Below, one piece after another: positions 35,709-46,711 of a stretch of 64,000 nucleotides of DNA. The stretch comes from Glandiceps talaboti (taxonomy: Eukaryota; Hemichordata; Enteropneusta; Spengelidae): the NCBI RefSeq assembly GCF_964340395.1, contig NC_135557.1:16334867-16398866 (forward strand), written 5' to 3'. How positions within the stretch are numbered: the first letter of the stretch is position 1; every line of letters begins with the position of its first letter. The position numbers and the translations under genes were made by a program. The notes under the pieces are model-generated. The model made no database searches. It was not told the DNA's origin and was given only the letters and a program-made list of their open reading frames with translations.

Positions 35709-36984
35709 GTTAGAACATTTTCCATATTAGCTCACATTCACTTTACAATTTCCCTTGGCATTTCATGTATAAGAAGTAAGGAGGCCTTATCAAATGATGA
35801 AATGTGATACAAGTTTCAGCAGAACCATACAAATTCCATTGGATCATTCTTTTGTTTAGAATCAACTCTTAACATACATGTAATATTGCCAGATATTTGT
35901 TTTTACACTGCAATTGTAGTACTAAACTTACATACATGTAGGCCTTCTTAAATGACAAGTTAAAAACAAGAAGTACTTGAAGGAACTATACTTTTGACTG
36001 AAACCTGACAATACTTCTTTCATTTCATTATCTCTTGCTGTTGCTTTCTATTCTTTGTAGAATATATCTCTTAGTTCCTTTCTTTTTACAATTCAAATTT
36101 TAGTCGTAACGTGACGTCAAATTTGATAATCCCCATTACTACCATGGTAAAAAGAATGGAAATATAAACCCCTTTCAATAAACAAACTTGGCAAATAAAC
36201 TGTCATTAGTTTCTATTACTCAACAGAAATTAATTCACATAATCATGTATTCATCTTTCGTCTGTAGATTCACTTGATGCTGTCATTATTTTTGGAAGAC
36301 AACACGTCCTAAGCTATCACATGATAAATATTGGTGCATTAACCAAATATATACATGGACATGTCATAGAGGGCGCTGTTGGTATTTGACAGCACATTTC
36401 CATCCAAATGGCTACAAGTATAACCATTACTAGTCAATGATAAACAATGAACATTTGTCAATGGGTGGAGTTGATTGCCTGTGTCTATTACACTGGGGTC
36501 ATGACTGGTTGAAACCGATCAGGAGTATTCAATGAAGTGATCCAATCAGGGATCGACTGGCAGATTTCATTTCATTTCAAATGTAACCTCTCCCTATTTT
36601 GTCACTGACATACATGTATGCCTTCAAAGTTCAATGACACTACTATTTACATTCTGAGAAGCAATCAAATCAACTATTTGAACCAACAAATACTGATAAG
36701 ATAATGAAGGTGACCACCAAACCTCTTTACCCCCCCCCCACACACACACTGAATTCTTAACAGAATCACCACCCTGACATAGGTATCACAAATACCCCCC
36801 CCCCCCCTCGCCCAGCACACACTTGCACACACATACTGTTACTGACAAAATTATCTCTGAAACAGACACAATACTGACAGGATAAAGACAACATACCTCT
36901 CATCCCCACCCACACCCAGACAGCATTTATTTAGTTATCAAGTGACCAACAGAAATAACACGGACACACATAATATTGGCAATA

Positions 36985-37078
36985 TTAAGACTGCCACCAC
37001 ATTACCAAAACTCCAAGACACAGACACAGACACAGACACAGACACAAAGGCCTGCTCGCACAAGTCCGCACACGCGTG

Positions 37079-37125
<47 letters not shown>

Positions 37126-37132
37126 AGACACA

Positions 37133-37201
<69 letters not shown>
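36985..37201. repeat. (CAGACA)n / (CA)n microsatellite
   Basis: (GACACA)n at 37015-37045, then CA runs 37081-37120 and 37134-37201. The Val/Cys and Thr/His frames are artefacts. Confidence 0.97.
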
Positions 37202-37203
<2 letters not shown>

Positions 37204-38470
37204 CGCATTCCTGTAGTTCAATTCAGAATAGCTAGATAACAATCTAAAACACACACATGATACTGACAAGATAAGAGAAGACCACAGATACCACACACAC
37301 ACACATATGATCCCATCAGTTCAATAACTGACAGAAGGAAATGAAACCCACATGATACCCGGACACTCTACCGTTTTCCCTGAAGACACACCTTGTACCA
37401 TGCAGGGTATATAAAGTCACGAGTTTTTCATCTGATTTCCAGAGATTAACTTTTGGTCATTTTCCAGAATTACATCTTAATGATCAAAGCATAAACACAA
37501 ATAAGACAATATTGCCTGCATTTTGACTATGTTGCAACTAGTAAGATAAAATGTAATAATCTAAATAATACAGCAAAACAGAAGATATACACAGATATGT
37601 ATAAATCATACCCTGTTTAACCATAGACCCTCCCCACCAACAGATCATATACCTCAAGGAGAGACGCCATGTTTCATGGTTTATGACATCTTCAATATCA
37701 TTATCGCGTCCAGCTTTATTCCGTGTTTTGCGAGAGGTATGAAAGTCACGCCTGAGTTATCACATGACTTGCATGGTATTGTGAGATTTTCTTGGCAACC
37801 ATTATCAGTAAAGGAATTATCGTATGCAAAAGAACATTGCTTCAAAGGAAATGTGTATCCTGTTGGTGTAGGGTCTATGATCAGACTCAGCTGTTCGTTT
37901 TCTGTCAACTTTTGTTTTATAAAGTATGCCCTCTAGTGTCAAACAAAAGAAATGAGTTTAACACCATCTTTACACATACATGTATATACAAAAATTGTAT
38001 GTTTCATAATTGTTATCACTGTTAGCAAATAGTGTACACGTTTATGGTTGTTGGCAATGGTATTCATATTTATGGTTTGTAATGGTGCATACATGGTTAG
38101 AGTTTGTTACCAATGGTGTATACTATATTTATATTCTTTCAGAAACTAACTAGAACAGAGTCAGACCATTTCATGTCATTGCCCTACAAATGAGGTCTGA
38201 TGTCCTCTAGACATACTAATCACTTTTACTTGACTGCTCAGACAAAAAAAAAAAACTTGGCAGAAATATATCGTGATATACATGTATGCATTAACAAGAC
38301 ACCAGTGGTCTACTTAGGGTCGAATATCTTCATGTACATTATAACGGACTGTATACAATACATGTAATTGATACCATCGACATTTTATGTCTTCTGAGAT
38401 GACATTTTCATCAACTCACCATCTTCTGATAAAAAATTAGAAGACCCTCCTTTAAGACAGTTCCACTCAC

Positions 38471-38520
38471 CTTAATAATTCTATCTCCTTGTTGTACACC
38501 TGCTTTATATGCAGCTCCGT
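38471..38520 (-). CDS. ARHGEF11/12-like RhoGEF, exon C (PDZ helix A and GDRIIK motif)
   Basis: This is a 50-nt micro-exon, too short for ordinary ORF scans. Read on the minus strand it runs from tctttcag|ACGGAGC to ATTAAG|gtgagt. The split codon C+AC gives His, and the peptide is HGAAYKAGVQQGDRIIK. This is the PDZ segment with helix A (GAAYKAGV) and the hallmark GDRII motif before strand D/E. The two leading bases match the one trailing base of exon B, and it ends in phase 0. It is isolated: 3.4 kb from exon B and 21.7 kb from exon D. The identification rests on the exact phase match, good splice signals and a sequence that continues the PDZ fold with no gap or extra residues. Confidence 0.94.
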
Positions 38521-38780
38521 CTGAAAGAGACATAACGAGAGGCACGTCTATGTAAATTAGAATGCAAATCACAAAGACCTACATCATGTAGTCGTGGTTC
38601 TACTCAGATATGATGACACATACAGAAGGAAGCCAAGAGGTCATGACCCCATAAATGCCACACATGTTCAACAAATATAGGAAATATGGCCACATAAAAA
38701 TAAATCATTGTTTCACAGACTCTGAAAACTTACATTCCAGGGAAATATTCATCTGAAGTTTATCAAGTGTTAGAAGTATT

Positions 38781-38869
38781 TAGTCTGTAAGGTACGCTGA
38801 GATGGGGCGCCCTCACACATCGGCAGGAGGCCGGTGAGAGTGGAACATCACAACGTATCTTACGGTCTA
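38781..38869 (-). mobile_element. MITE, family T, with 9-bp target duplication
   Basis: An 89-bp element starting tagtctgtaaggtacgctga and ending gtatcttacggtcta. It is flanked on both sides by agaagtatt (38772-38780 and 38870-38878), an exact 9-bp direct repeat. It contains gggcgccctcacacatcgg, the reverse of the motif in the 5195 copy. Confidence 0.85.
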
Positions 38870-39309
38870 AGAAGTATTCTCCTGTATATTTTTTTATGAC
38901 ACACCAACTTATGAATACGCTGCAGCTCTGTAGTTGCCATTTTCATTGCATGCATAAATTGTATAGAACACATGTATGGGCACATTTCATTATTAGTATT
39001 TGTTTCATACAGCATAACGGAAATCTTCCTACATGTAGCAATGTATTATCTGAATTGTCACGAGCTGAATTGGAAAAAAAATATCTCTATCTCCTCTTCT
39101 TAGTATTCCATCAATGACACATGTTTAATCTATAGGCAATACGGCCACATAGAAATAAGTATTTGTTGAACAGCCTGTTTGGACCATTGAAAACTTAATA
39201 CCAAACCTATGTTGTAGTACCAAGATTTTCTTAAGTAATGATTATGTAAACAGAACTTTTGTTTAGGATGGCCATGACATAAGAGTAATAACCTAGAGGT
39301 CAAGTACCT

Positions 39310-39643
39310 GTTATGTGGTTATTAATCTAGAAAGGATATGTGATATGCTATCTATAGTAACTAATTCTTTGATAAGGAACATAAACGGCGATGCTAACTC
39401 TGTCTTACTGAGAGACATAACTTATTTTAGAAAGATATCTGTCAAGACGAACTCTGTCTTACTAAGAAGGTTAATACAGGTTATGTATCAAAATTGTTCA
39501 TCACCCACAGTCAATAAATTCAAGCAGGATATCAAGCCACATCTGTTTACAAGAGCTTTCTAGCTTTTTACAATGATCTACTATTGTTCCTGTTCAGCGC
39601 CACAGAACACTACATTGCATTGGATTTGGTACTATACAAATTC

Positions 39644-39707
<64 letters not shown>

Positions 39708-39746
39708 GATTGATTGATTGATTGATTGACTGATTGATTGATTGAC
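39310..39746 (+). mobile_element. 3' end of a non-LTR retrotransposon (LINE), decayed
   Basis: The frame to 39563 ends VNKFKQDIKPHLFTRAF then stop. This FK..LK.HLF..AF pattern is the usual C-terminus of L2/CR1-type reverse transcriptases. It is followed by ~85 bp of 3' UTR with tttggtactatacaaattct and a (ATTG)n tail at 39650-39746, which is also typical. The reading frame upstream is short and internally repeated (aactctgtcttact twice), so it is a 5'-truncated fossil. Clade assignment is tentative. Confidence 0.65.
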
Positions 39747-39839
39747 AAAAAATCCATGGAATATAGAATAGGTTTATTCTGTTTTTGATGAGTTTACAGC
39801 AGTACGCGTAAACTTTTTTTGTATAGTATCTAGTCTGTA

Positions 39840-39947
39840 ACTTGTAAGATACAGACATACGTGCCATGCTATGTATCAGCCTGCACTCGTCCTGGTTAAG
39901 AAGCCTGATAGGGCTGAACAACACGATGTATCTTACAATCTACGTAG
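39840..39947. mobile_element. MITE related to family T, second long form
   Basis: tagtctgtaacttgtaagat .. gatgtatcttacaatcta. The interior cagcctgcactcgtcctggt and aagcctgatagggctgaaca matches 16470-16556. Confidence 0.65.
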
Positions 39948-40044
39948 ATCCATCAGTATTTCCGCTTATGTAATATACTCCAACCCTAAGTACATCAATG
40001 ACAGGATCTTTCCGACTAGGGTCAAAATTGCAAAGAAGAGAGTG

Positions 40045-40530
40045 TACATGTGAGTCACAGGAAGGGATTGGGGAATACCAAATTAGGTTGGTCACAAGAA
40101 TCTGTTGTGTGTGTGTGACAGTGGCAGGTTGAAATAATTTGTGGATTACTAGTATATGAAACAAATTCTTTTTGATATATGCTTTCTAATAGATAAATTT
40201 TGTGATGGGTCAAAATGTGAAAAAATTGATTTTTCCTTGCAAGTCACTTGCTAATAGTATTAATTAAAGGAATGGGGGAATACCATAATTGGTTGGTCAC
40301 ATGAAACTGGCGTGTGTCAATGGCAGGTCAAAGTGATTTGTGGAATATACTGAGTTATGGAAGTTACTCTTTTTGATGAGTATGCTTTCTAATAAAAGAC
40401 AATTTTTGTCAAGGGTCAAAGTGATCAAAAATTGAGGTTTATTATGAGTCACTGCTAATAGCAAGGGAAAGGGGAAAACCAAATTTGGTTGGTCACACGA
40501 AACTGTGTGTGCCAGCAGTGTCAAAATAGT
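40045..40530 (+). repeat. ~205-bp tandem array, 2.3 units, related to family C
   Basis: ttggggaataccaaattagg at about 40070, gggggaataccataattggt at about 40273 and ggggaaaaccaaatttggtt at about 40470. Between them are gcaggt..aatttgtgga and tttttgatatatgctttcta. The words resemble the inside of family C without its ends. Confidence 0.72.
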
Positions 40531-41669
40531 GCAATATCAAACACCACACTTTTATATCAATGGTCCAACAGCATAAACTACCATTGTCTGTGGCAAGAAC
40601 AGAATGTCGTGCTAAAGAAAGCCATTTGACTATACGTTGGAGAGAGATTGTAGAAAATGACTACGTGTATAGTTACTAGACTAGAAGGGAAGACACAGTG
40701 TGAGATTTCAATTCTCACCGAAACTGATATTATACAAATGTTACAATGGAGGACTTCCTAGTGAGTACACACTTTTTACTTTCACAAGGGTAGTCACATG
40801 TTAGGGTAGATTATTCTTACTAATCACATGCCTGTCATACACATCTGATTAAGAAATCCAATGGAGTGGTCGGCTAGTTGCTTAGTTTGATCTTTCACCT
40901 TCATTTTTGCTTACATCTTTGTTTGCTTTACATGTAATAATGAGAATATGAGTGACAACCACGACCAAAACATGAAAGTAACTCAACAGTCAATTCCAGC
41001 AAAAAATGAAAGTATGATGATACTAAGGCACAAATAGCTAACCAGTACACCAGCATTTAATCAGGCACACCAAATTAGAAAAAGTTTCTACAAAATTAAT
41101 GAAATATTCTTTCCATGCATGGTAATAACATACTTTGAAAATGATGGACCGTTTCATTGTTGTTCATTTTCTCAGTTACTATATTTTCAAAAATTATTAT
41201 ATTTTCAACTTCAAGTTCAATGTAAAACAATTATTATGTCTGCTTTAACAATGTCGTGCAAATTCTTCAACAATGCCAGGTAATGATGTTATCTGTAGAC
41301 ATGTTAAACAGCGCCCCCATACTTGAATGTTGATTATTTTTTCCTCCTTTGTTTTTAAGAGAAGAGCTTGTTGTATGACAAAGCAAAACTACCAACTTTC
41401 AATATTCAAATTAATCACATACAAAAAAAAAATCAACATTTACATTCCTGATTTACTAGCTTGACTAATATAGTTTGTAACGAATATTGCAATTAGAAGA
41501 GGAATGTCAACTCCAGGAAGTAAAGGTATTTTCATAAAACTTTGGGTTCTGGAGAGTCATTTCATGTTTTACATAACATAAATTTCCTACGATTACCAAA
41601 AAACATCAAATTGAAATCTTCATTGTTCCCATAGTGATCCACTGTTGCCTCGTGGACTTAGCATACATG

Positions 41670-41815
41670 CATATGTATTAGTTGAACAATGAATATTCAT
41701 GCCTACTCATCTCAAGGTAATAAGCACTTAGGAGTCATGAATATTCATGCCTACTCATCTCAAGGTAATAAGCACTTAGGAGTCATGAATATTCATTGTT
41801 CAACTTATACATATG
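41670..41815. repeat. Hairpin with duplicated 48-bp core beside exon B
   Basis: Arms 41670-41701 and 41784-41815 are inverted copies of 32 bp with one mismatch (catatgtattagttgaacaa.. and ..ttgttcaacttatacatatg). Between them, a 48-bp unit starting gaatattcatgcctactcat is repeated exactly at 41691 and 41739 and begins again at 41787, overlapping the arms. No second copy was seen in the window. Confidence 0.92.
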
Positions 41816-41908
41816 TATAGCCAGATTGAACTGCAATGCATATCAGACACAACATGACAGCAATGAATCTACAACAAATACAGCAGTAAGATTTGACCAA
41901 GTACTTAC

Positions 41909-42013
41909 GGTCTTTGACACTTTGAACAAAGACTGGATTGTCACCACTAACTGTTAAACCATACCCTTTTTCATCTCTCTGTACTATTACACAACGTTGA
42001 ATTAATTGAGCAC
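41909..42013 (-). CDS. ARHGEF11/12-like RhoGEF, exon B (PDZ strands A-C)
   Basis: This exon encodes the start of the PDZ domain: QLIQRCVIVQRDEKGYGL, then TVSGDNPVFVQSVKD. The carboxylate-binding loop is GYGL, the family's version of GLGF, and the QRCVI and SGDNPVFVQSV segments are nearly identical to vertebrate ARHGEF12. Borders are clean: acceptor ttttacag|GT and donor GACC|gtaagt. It is 105 nt, with 2 leading bases, 34 codons and 1 trailing base, in phase with both neighbours. In this family the PDZ domain binds the C-termini of plexin-B and some G-protein-coupled receptors, bringing the exchange factor to the plasma membrane to activate RhoA; that role is family knowledge. The match to ARHGEF12 in this segment is stronger than to ARHGEF11, but a single invertebrate ancestor of both is the likeliest identity. 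A large hairpin lies 93 bp into the following intron. Confidence 0.95.
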
Positions 42014-43869
42014 CTGTAAAAAACACAAAATAACAATCATTATCAGATTGCTGATATATGCAATGTCATGTTTATGGATAGCGCCCTCTAGTGGTCAAAT
42101 TCAATCATTGACACAAGAGGGTGACCTGATAATTAAATCAGACTAAATGATTATCAAATTTGTCAATTTCATATCCTGTTATGTATACAGCAGCTGATTG
42201 GAATGTATGCCATCCTAACAATGAACAATGAATGTTATTTTTCCCATGTTGAGCCATGTTATATACATGTACTGTAGAACAAGATATGCCATGCTACATG
42301 TATACCGTAGAGCAGAATCAGAATGGAACAGGACAGCCTAGATTCCAGTCTACAAATAGCTGTGCTAGTACATTGTAGAACAAGACATCATGGATTCTAG
42401 CCTTGATACCCTTTCTATAATGTAGAACAGGACAGCATGGATTCCAGTTTACCAATAGTCACACTGTACATACATATTGGATTTTCCAGAAACAAATATG
42501 AGCACACAATAAACCATGGTCGTAATTTCATAATCAGGTTAACCTTTTATGACTTAACTTCAATGAAGGGCTGAAAGACAACTAAACTATTACACCCAAG
42601 TACTTACGGCAACTCTCAAGGCTTCATACGTAACTACAAAATGCTATTTTACAAAAATAACGACCTCAAAAAGCCTTTGATTTCAGTTTTTACTGACGCC
42701 ATCAACTTATATGGTCAACTTTAGTGTGTACAAAGACTGTTAAATTGAACTATTGTGCGTACATAAAGTTCTTGTGTCATTTTAAAACTGATATATTTTT
42801 TGCACTTTATAACCCTGTACATATTACATTATACGATTGTAACAAAAATACATTTTCTAAATACTTTTTATGACCTAGACATGGTCTTTGAAAAACTGAA
42901 GCTTCACATTCAGATGAATATATTGCAATTCATTTCCTTGTTCCAGGTTCAAGTGGCCGCATATGGATGACGATTGGGTGTATATTTTGTAATTTTTAAT
43001 TTATAAAACAGTTTTATCATGTGGCTTCCTACTTGGCGCCACCATTTCACTGTTACCATGGCATCAAGTTGTGATTATGTTCTTCAAAACATAAGTGGCA
43101 GCTGTCAGTGAATTAGATTACACTGCTGGGGAACAACTTAATAATCGGTTCACAGAACAAATGAAAGTTACGACTCTTATGCTCCAGTCACACTGGAAAA
43201 AGATGTGTCGACTCACAAGATGTGTCGGATCTGACCAATACTATCAGACCCGACTTCAAATAATTCGACACAGAGTCGGCATACATGTAAACTATTCTAT
43301 CTTGGTCTCATCCTCCATACACATTACAAATTTCAGAGTCAACTCTTAGGTGACGTAAGTCATAAAACTGTTAAGCCCTTCCTTGGGCCGGGTTCATATA
43401 CATACATACAATGACATGGTCAAGGTGTGTAACATTACCCATAGACAGTAGATGAACGTACATACGTACATTAGCATAACTAGGACCAGTGTCGACACAT
43501 CAATTCACACTGGAAAAATATATGTCGACACAAAAGATGTGTTGGGTCTGAACCATGCTGTTGGATCTGGTGTAAAATAACCCGATGCAGAGTCAACATA
43601 AACTGTTCTCATTTATTTTACTATTTCCAATTATGACAAGTTGCCTCAGAGTCTACACACCTTTTCTAGTGTGAACTCCCTATTAGTAGAACGACATCGG
43701 CCATAAAACTGATAAAACTTGATTTCAGGCCCCATTCACATTTGATTTTGTACTTGATTAGAGTGGCCTCTGAGTTGGCTTACACATGTAGCTTGTCCTC
43801 GGTGAACCTCCTGCCCCCCACCCCTCCCCTCCCCTCCCTAAATAAATATAAATGTATGCCTACATGTAC
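42014..43869 (-). other. Intron between exons A and B (1.9 kb)
   Basis: Contains loosely repeated text at 42280-42470 (gtagaacaagac, agcatggattccag), plain AT-rich sequence at 42480-43080, and two family S elements (43185-43350, 43503-43680). Pyrimidine-rich tract at 43808-43838. No exon seen. Confidence 0.7.
43503..43680. mobile_element. TTCACACTGGAAAA-ended element, family S
   Basis: Left end ttcacactggaaaaatatat and right end caccttttctagtgtgaa are inverted. A related copy starts cagtcacactggaaaaagat at 43185. Internal words gtgtcg..acaagatgtgt and cagagtc recur. Confidence 0.7.
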
Positions 43870-44000
43870 CATGAAAATCCTGAACAGTTTCCATAACAAC
43901 CGAGGATGGCCGTCTTGTAAATTCCTTTTCGGGAGAAGGATTGGATTTGTCTTTTTCGGCTTGTTTCTTCTCCCCTGTGTCCTGGCTGAGACCAACAAGC
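43870..44000 (-). CDS. ARHGEF11/12-like RhoGEF, exon A (N-terminal leader, partial gene)
   Basis: This is the most upstream exon I can support. Read on the minus strand it follows a pyrimidine-rich tract ending in cttgacag and ends CATG|gtacat. It has one leading base, 43 codons and one trailing base. The trailing G joins the GT that opens the next exon to make a glycine, giving DFHG-AQLIQRCVIVQ, which resembles the run-in to the PDZ domain of vertebrate LARG. The peptide is hydrophilic and charged (SQDTGEKKQAEKDK, then NPSPEKEFTRRPSS) with Ser/Pro sites, as expected for the disordered leader of this family. No start codon lies in the spliced frame, so at least one upstream exon is missing. 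The donor is weaker than the others, so the exact 3' border is less certain. The other two frames of the same stretch are also partly open but do not splice into the PDZ frame. Confidence 0.72.
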
Positions 44001-44654
44001 CTGTCAAGAAAATGAACAAAAATACAATTATTAGCCTAGTAGTAACAGTAAAACATTATGTATTTGGGAGTTCTACCTGCAGTGCTAACTTCAGGCTTGT
44101 GTAGTGTCATCACTCTACCTGCCAACTTGTACAAGCTGTCTATATATCTTATACCCTTCTATTGACATCCTTGAAATACATGGAAAGCATAGCCATGTAT
44201 TAATCCTGGCTCAATAGCTTGGGTAAACAGACACATGTACATACTCAAATATCACTGTCTGATATTCTAGACCTGTGTCAGACTCTTGTTAAAACTGGCC
44301 TAACTTGGTGTTAACACAGGGCTAGTGCACGTATTAACCCTTCCCCATATGCAGTTGACCAGTTTTGATAGGCCATGTGCAAAGTGCTTATAGCCCAGTT
44401 GCAGCACAGTGTTAAAACTATGACGCTATTAGCGTAAGACAGTAACCGAAATATTGAATGATTCGTTCGACTGATGACAAACATTACAAAGTGACAGGGT
44501 CAGATCTAAATTTTTTTTTTCAGAAGAATTACATACTAAACACTGAACTAAATGCTGTACAGGTATGTGTAATCATGACTGCATGATTAGTGTATTTAAT
44601 AATACGATAGTTAATTTATTATATTGGTACAACACACAAAGCAAGTTGAACGAG

Positions 44655-45010
44655 TTTGAACAAAAATATGGAATTTGTACTCTGGTATGTCTACATCATT
44701 TGTGCTGAGGTGCTCAAAATATGATTCAAAATTCAAAGTCACCATTACATTTCCCAAATTTTTAAGCAATGATACTTGTGCAGGAATAATGATAATATTT
44801 CTTTAACATTTTTCTTCATATTGCCAGAAAATACTAATGTCTAACGCATTAGTGTTTAGCCTGCGACTACATTCATTTATACTACATCTCGTCGTGTCAG
44901 TGTAGTAAGGGCATATCTGCCTATACAATTGCATAGCAGATACAACCTTACCGCACTGACGCAACGATCATTTATCTTCATATAGCCAAAAAATACTATG
45001 TACAGATATC
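44655..45010 (+). mobile_element. Hairpin element, family H, diverged copy
   Basis: tttgtactctggtatgtcta, aaattcaaagtcaccatt and acatttttcttcatattgcc match the family in order. The hairpin part is replaced by diverged text (gtctaacgcattagtgttta). Confidence 0.55.
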
Positions 45011-45794
45011 TAATGAAATACATGTAGTATCTAGCCCACGACCACATTCATCTATTATAGATACATGTAGGTCTTTCTGACTTGTTCACAAGAGACTCTC
45101 ACTTAGTGGACCACAAAGCTCTACGTAGGTACAAATGTAATACAAGACAGTCTTAGTGAAATTAGCATGCGGTGATCATCTAAAAACTTCACTCAACACC
45201 AATATCATATAGACATCAATACGCTTAAAATTACAAATACAATGATCTAATTTAAGAATCTGGACATTTATGGCGTATACATTGGAAGACATTCCATATC
45301 CCTATACACGTATTGCATTCCCCTTTGGTCTTTTTTTCACATGACGGCTTTTTCGTCTACTGACCGCCTTTAACCTTCAGCACAAAGAAATGTGTTAGGT
45401 CAGCTTTAGATAAGCAGTGTTTGCACAAATACATGTAGTATTGATGTTTGTCTAAACTAAAATTGTAATCATAATTAAGATATGATCAAAGGACATAGAA
45501 TAATTACCATATGGTATATGTTTGTACATATTGACAATTTGTCTCACACACTATCTAGAATCTTTGTCAGGAACATGTCAGGTTGGATGTTACAAAATAC
45601 ATAAAATTCTGCTATGTTGCTACTTGCTTATCAGCAGCAAACAGACACATACATGTAACATATATTGGTATTTATACATGTAGTACAAACATACCAACGT
45701 TTAGTCTACCTGTACATGTTTGTAGTTCCTACATGTATTCGATAATGCCTTACAATTACTACCATCAACTCTAGTCACATACATGTATAGATAG

Positions 45795-46060
45795 AGAAAG
45801 CCCTTATTCTAGCACAGTAATCTGTGCTATCCCCCGCCTCTGGACGAAGGGTAAACTACACATGTCAGTAGTTATCCATCACAAACTGACAGGCAGTTGC
45901 AATTTGTTAGTTCCTTTAGACAATTGCTCATTAACTGAACTCCACCTCTCCAGTCTGAAACTAAAATTATGTGGGGACGCGATAATGTCATCATGTTTAT
46001 ATGAATGCAGTCAGGGGTAGCACAAATTTCTGTGTTAGAATAAGGACTTTCCCTATACGT
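45795..46060. mobile_element. MITE with ~43-bp inverted ends
   Basis: Left agaaagcccttattctagca .. gtgctatccccc; right caggggtagcacaaatttct .. aaggactttccct. The interior (aactgacaggcagttgcaat) recurs at 56110 and part (gataacatcgtcacgttt-like) at 49450. Confidence 0.75.
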
Positions 46061-46711
46061 GAGTGGAGATGATGGTAGTAATCATAATGCACATATACAA
46101 ATGTACATGTATGGACGAGACTAACCATCTTTAGCTAAGACTGACAATCCCAACAGTAACTAAATTGGTACTGCAACAGTGCTAGCTATCTATAAATATA
46201 AAGTACATCTTCCTCTTTCACAACAGTGTTCATGATCCTCATGTCTGTCAATGACCAATCACTGATTGGGGTCAAAGGTCAATAGCCACTTTAAATGGGG
46301 AAACATTATCTTGGGAAATATCACAAGATTTTTTATTTAACAGCTTGATACAGAACACGCAGCTCTGACCTAATTCTGAAAATTCCATTTTAGAATAATT
46401 CTAATATGTCACAGCAAGTATCATATTGTCTGGAGGCATATGATTCAATCCAAGGTTCTGGTATGAGTTCTAACTATCGGTGTCGTCATACAGACATAGT
46501 TATTATTCACTATATGTAAATTGCTCTTGCGCTCATCTAAAAAAGGGCATATACATATATACATATTGCCTTCATTTGAGATATATTCAATTAGTCTGAT
46601 GTATGTTATCACTCCCCTATGTGACCAATCAGCTTGAGTGCATTTTTTTAAACCACTGAGTGTATGATTTTCAAGCAACATTAATCGTTTGCTGTTGCTA
46701 GCAATATGATT

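Larger units (their letters stand above)
16747..38470 (-). other. 21.7-kb intron splitting the PDZ domain (between exons C and D)
   Basis: No coding exon was found that could sit between GDRIIK and VNGTL, and none is needed. Contents are listed separately. Parts with nothing beyond AT-rich sequence, short poly-A/T or weak repeats are 16800-17690, 19600-20340, 23600-24760, 25070-27460, 27600-28850, 31100-32530 and 34350-35520. Short purine-rich (25845-25925) and pyrimidine-rich (17360-17420, 34678-34705) tracts occur. Confidence 0.8.
38521..41908 (-). other. Intron between exons B and C (3.4 kb)
   Basis: Holds a family T element with target duplication, a LINE 3' end, a second family T-like element, a ~215-bp repeat array and the 41670-41815 hairpin. 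The rest (38880-39300, 40700-41640) is AT-rich with no exon seen. Confidence 0.78.

Noticed and set aside
36938-37302. Val/Cys and Thr/His frames on both strands
   Set aside because: Pure CA/GACACA repeat translation.
37676-37936. Overlapping open frames of 86 (plus) and 75 (minus) residues
   Set aside because: The minus frame has some exon-like composition, but no recognisable domain and no phase that fits between exons C and D, where the PDZ sequence is continuous. Left as chance.
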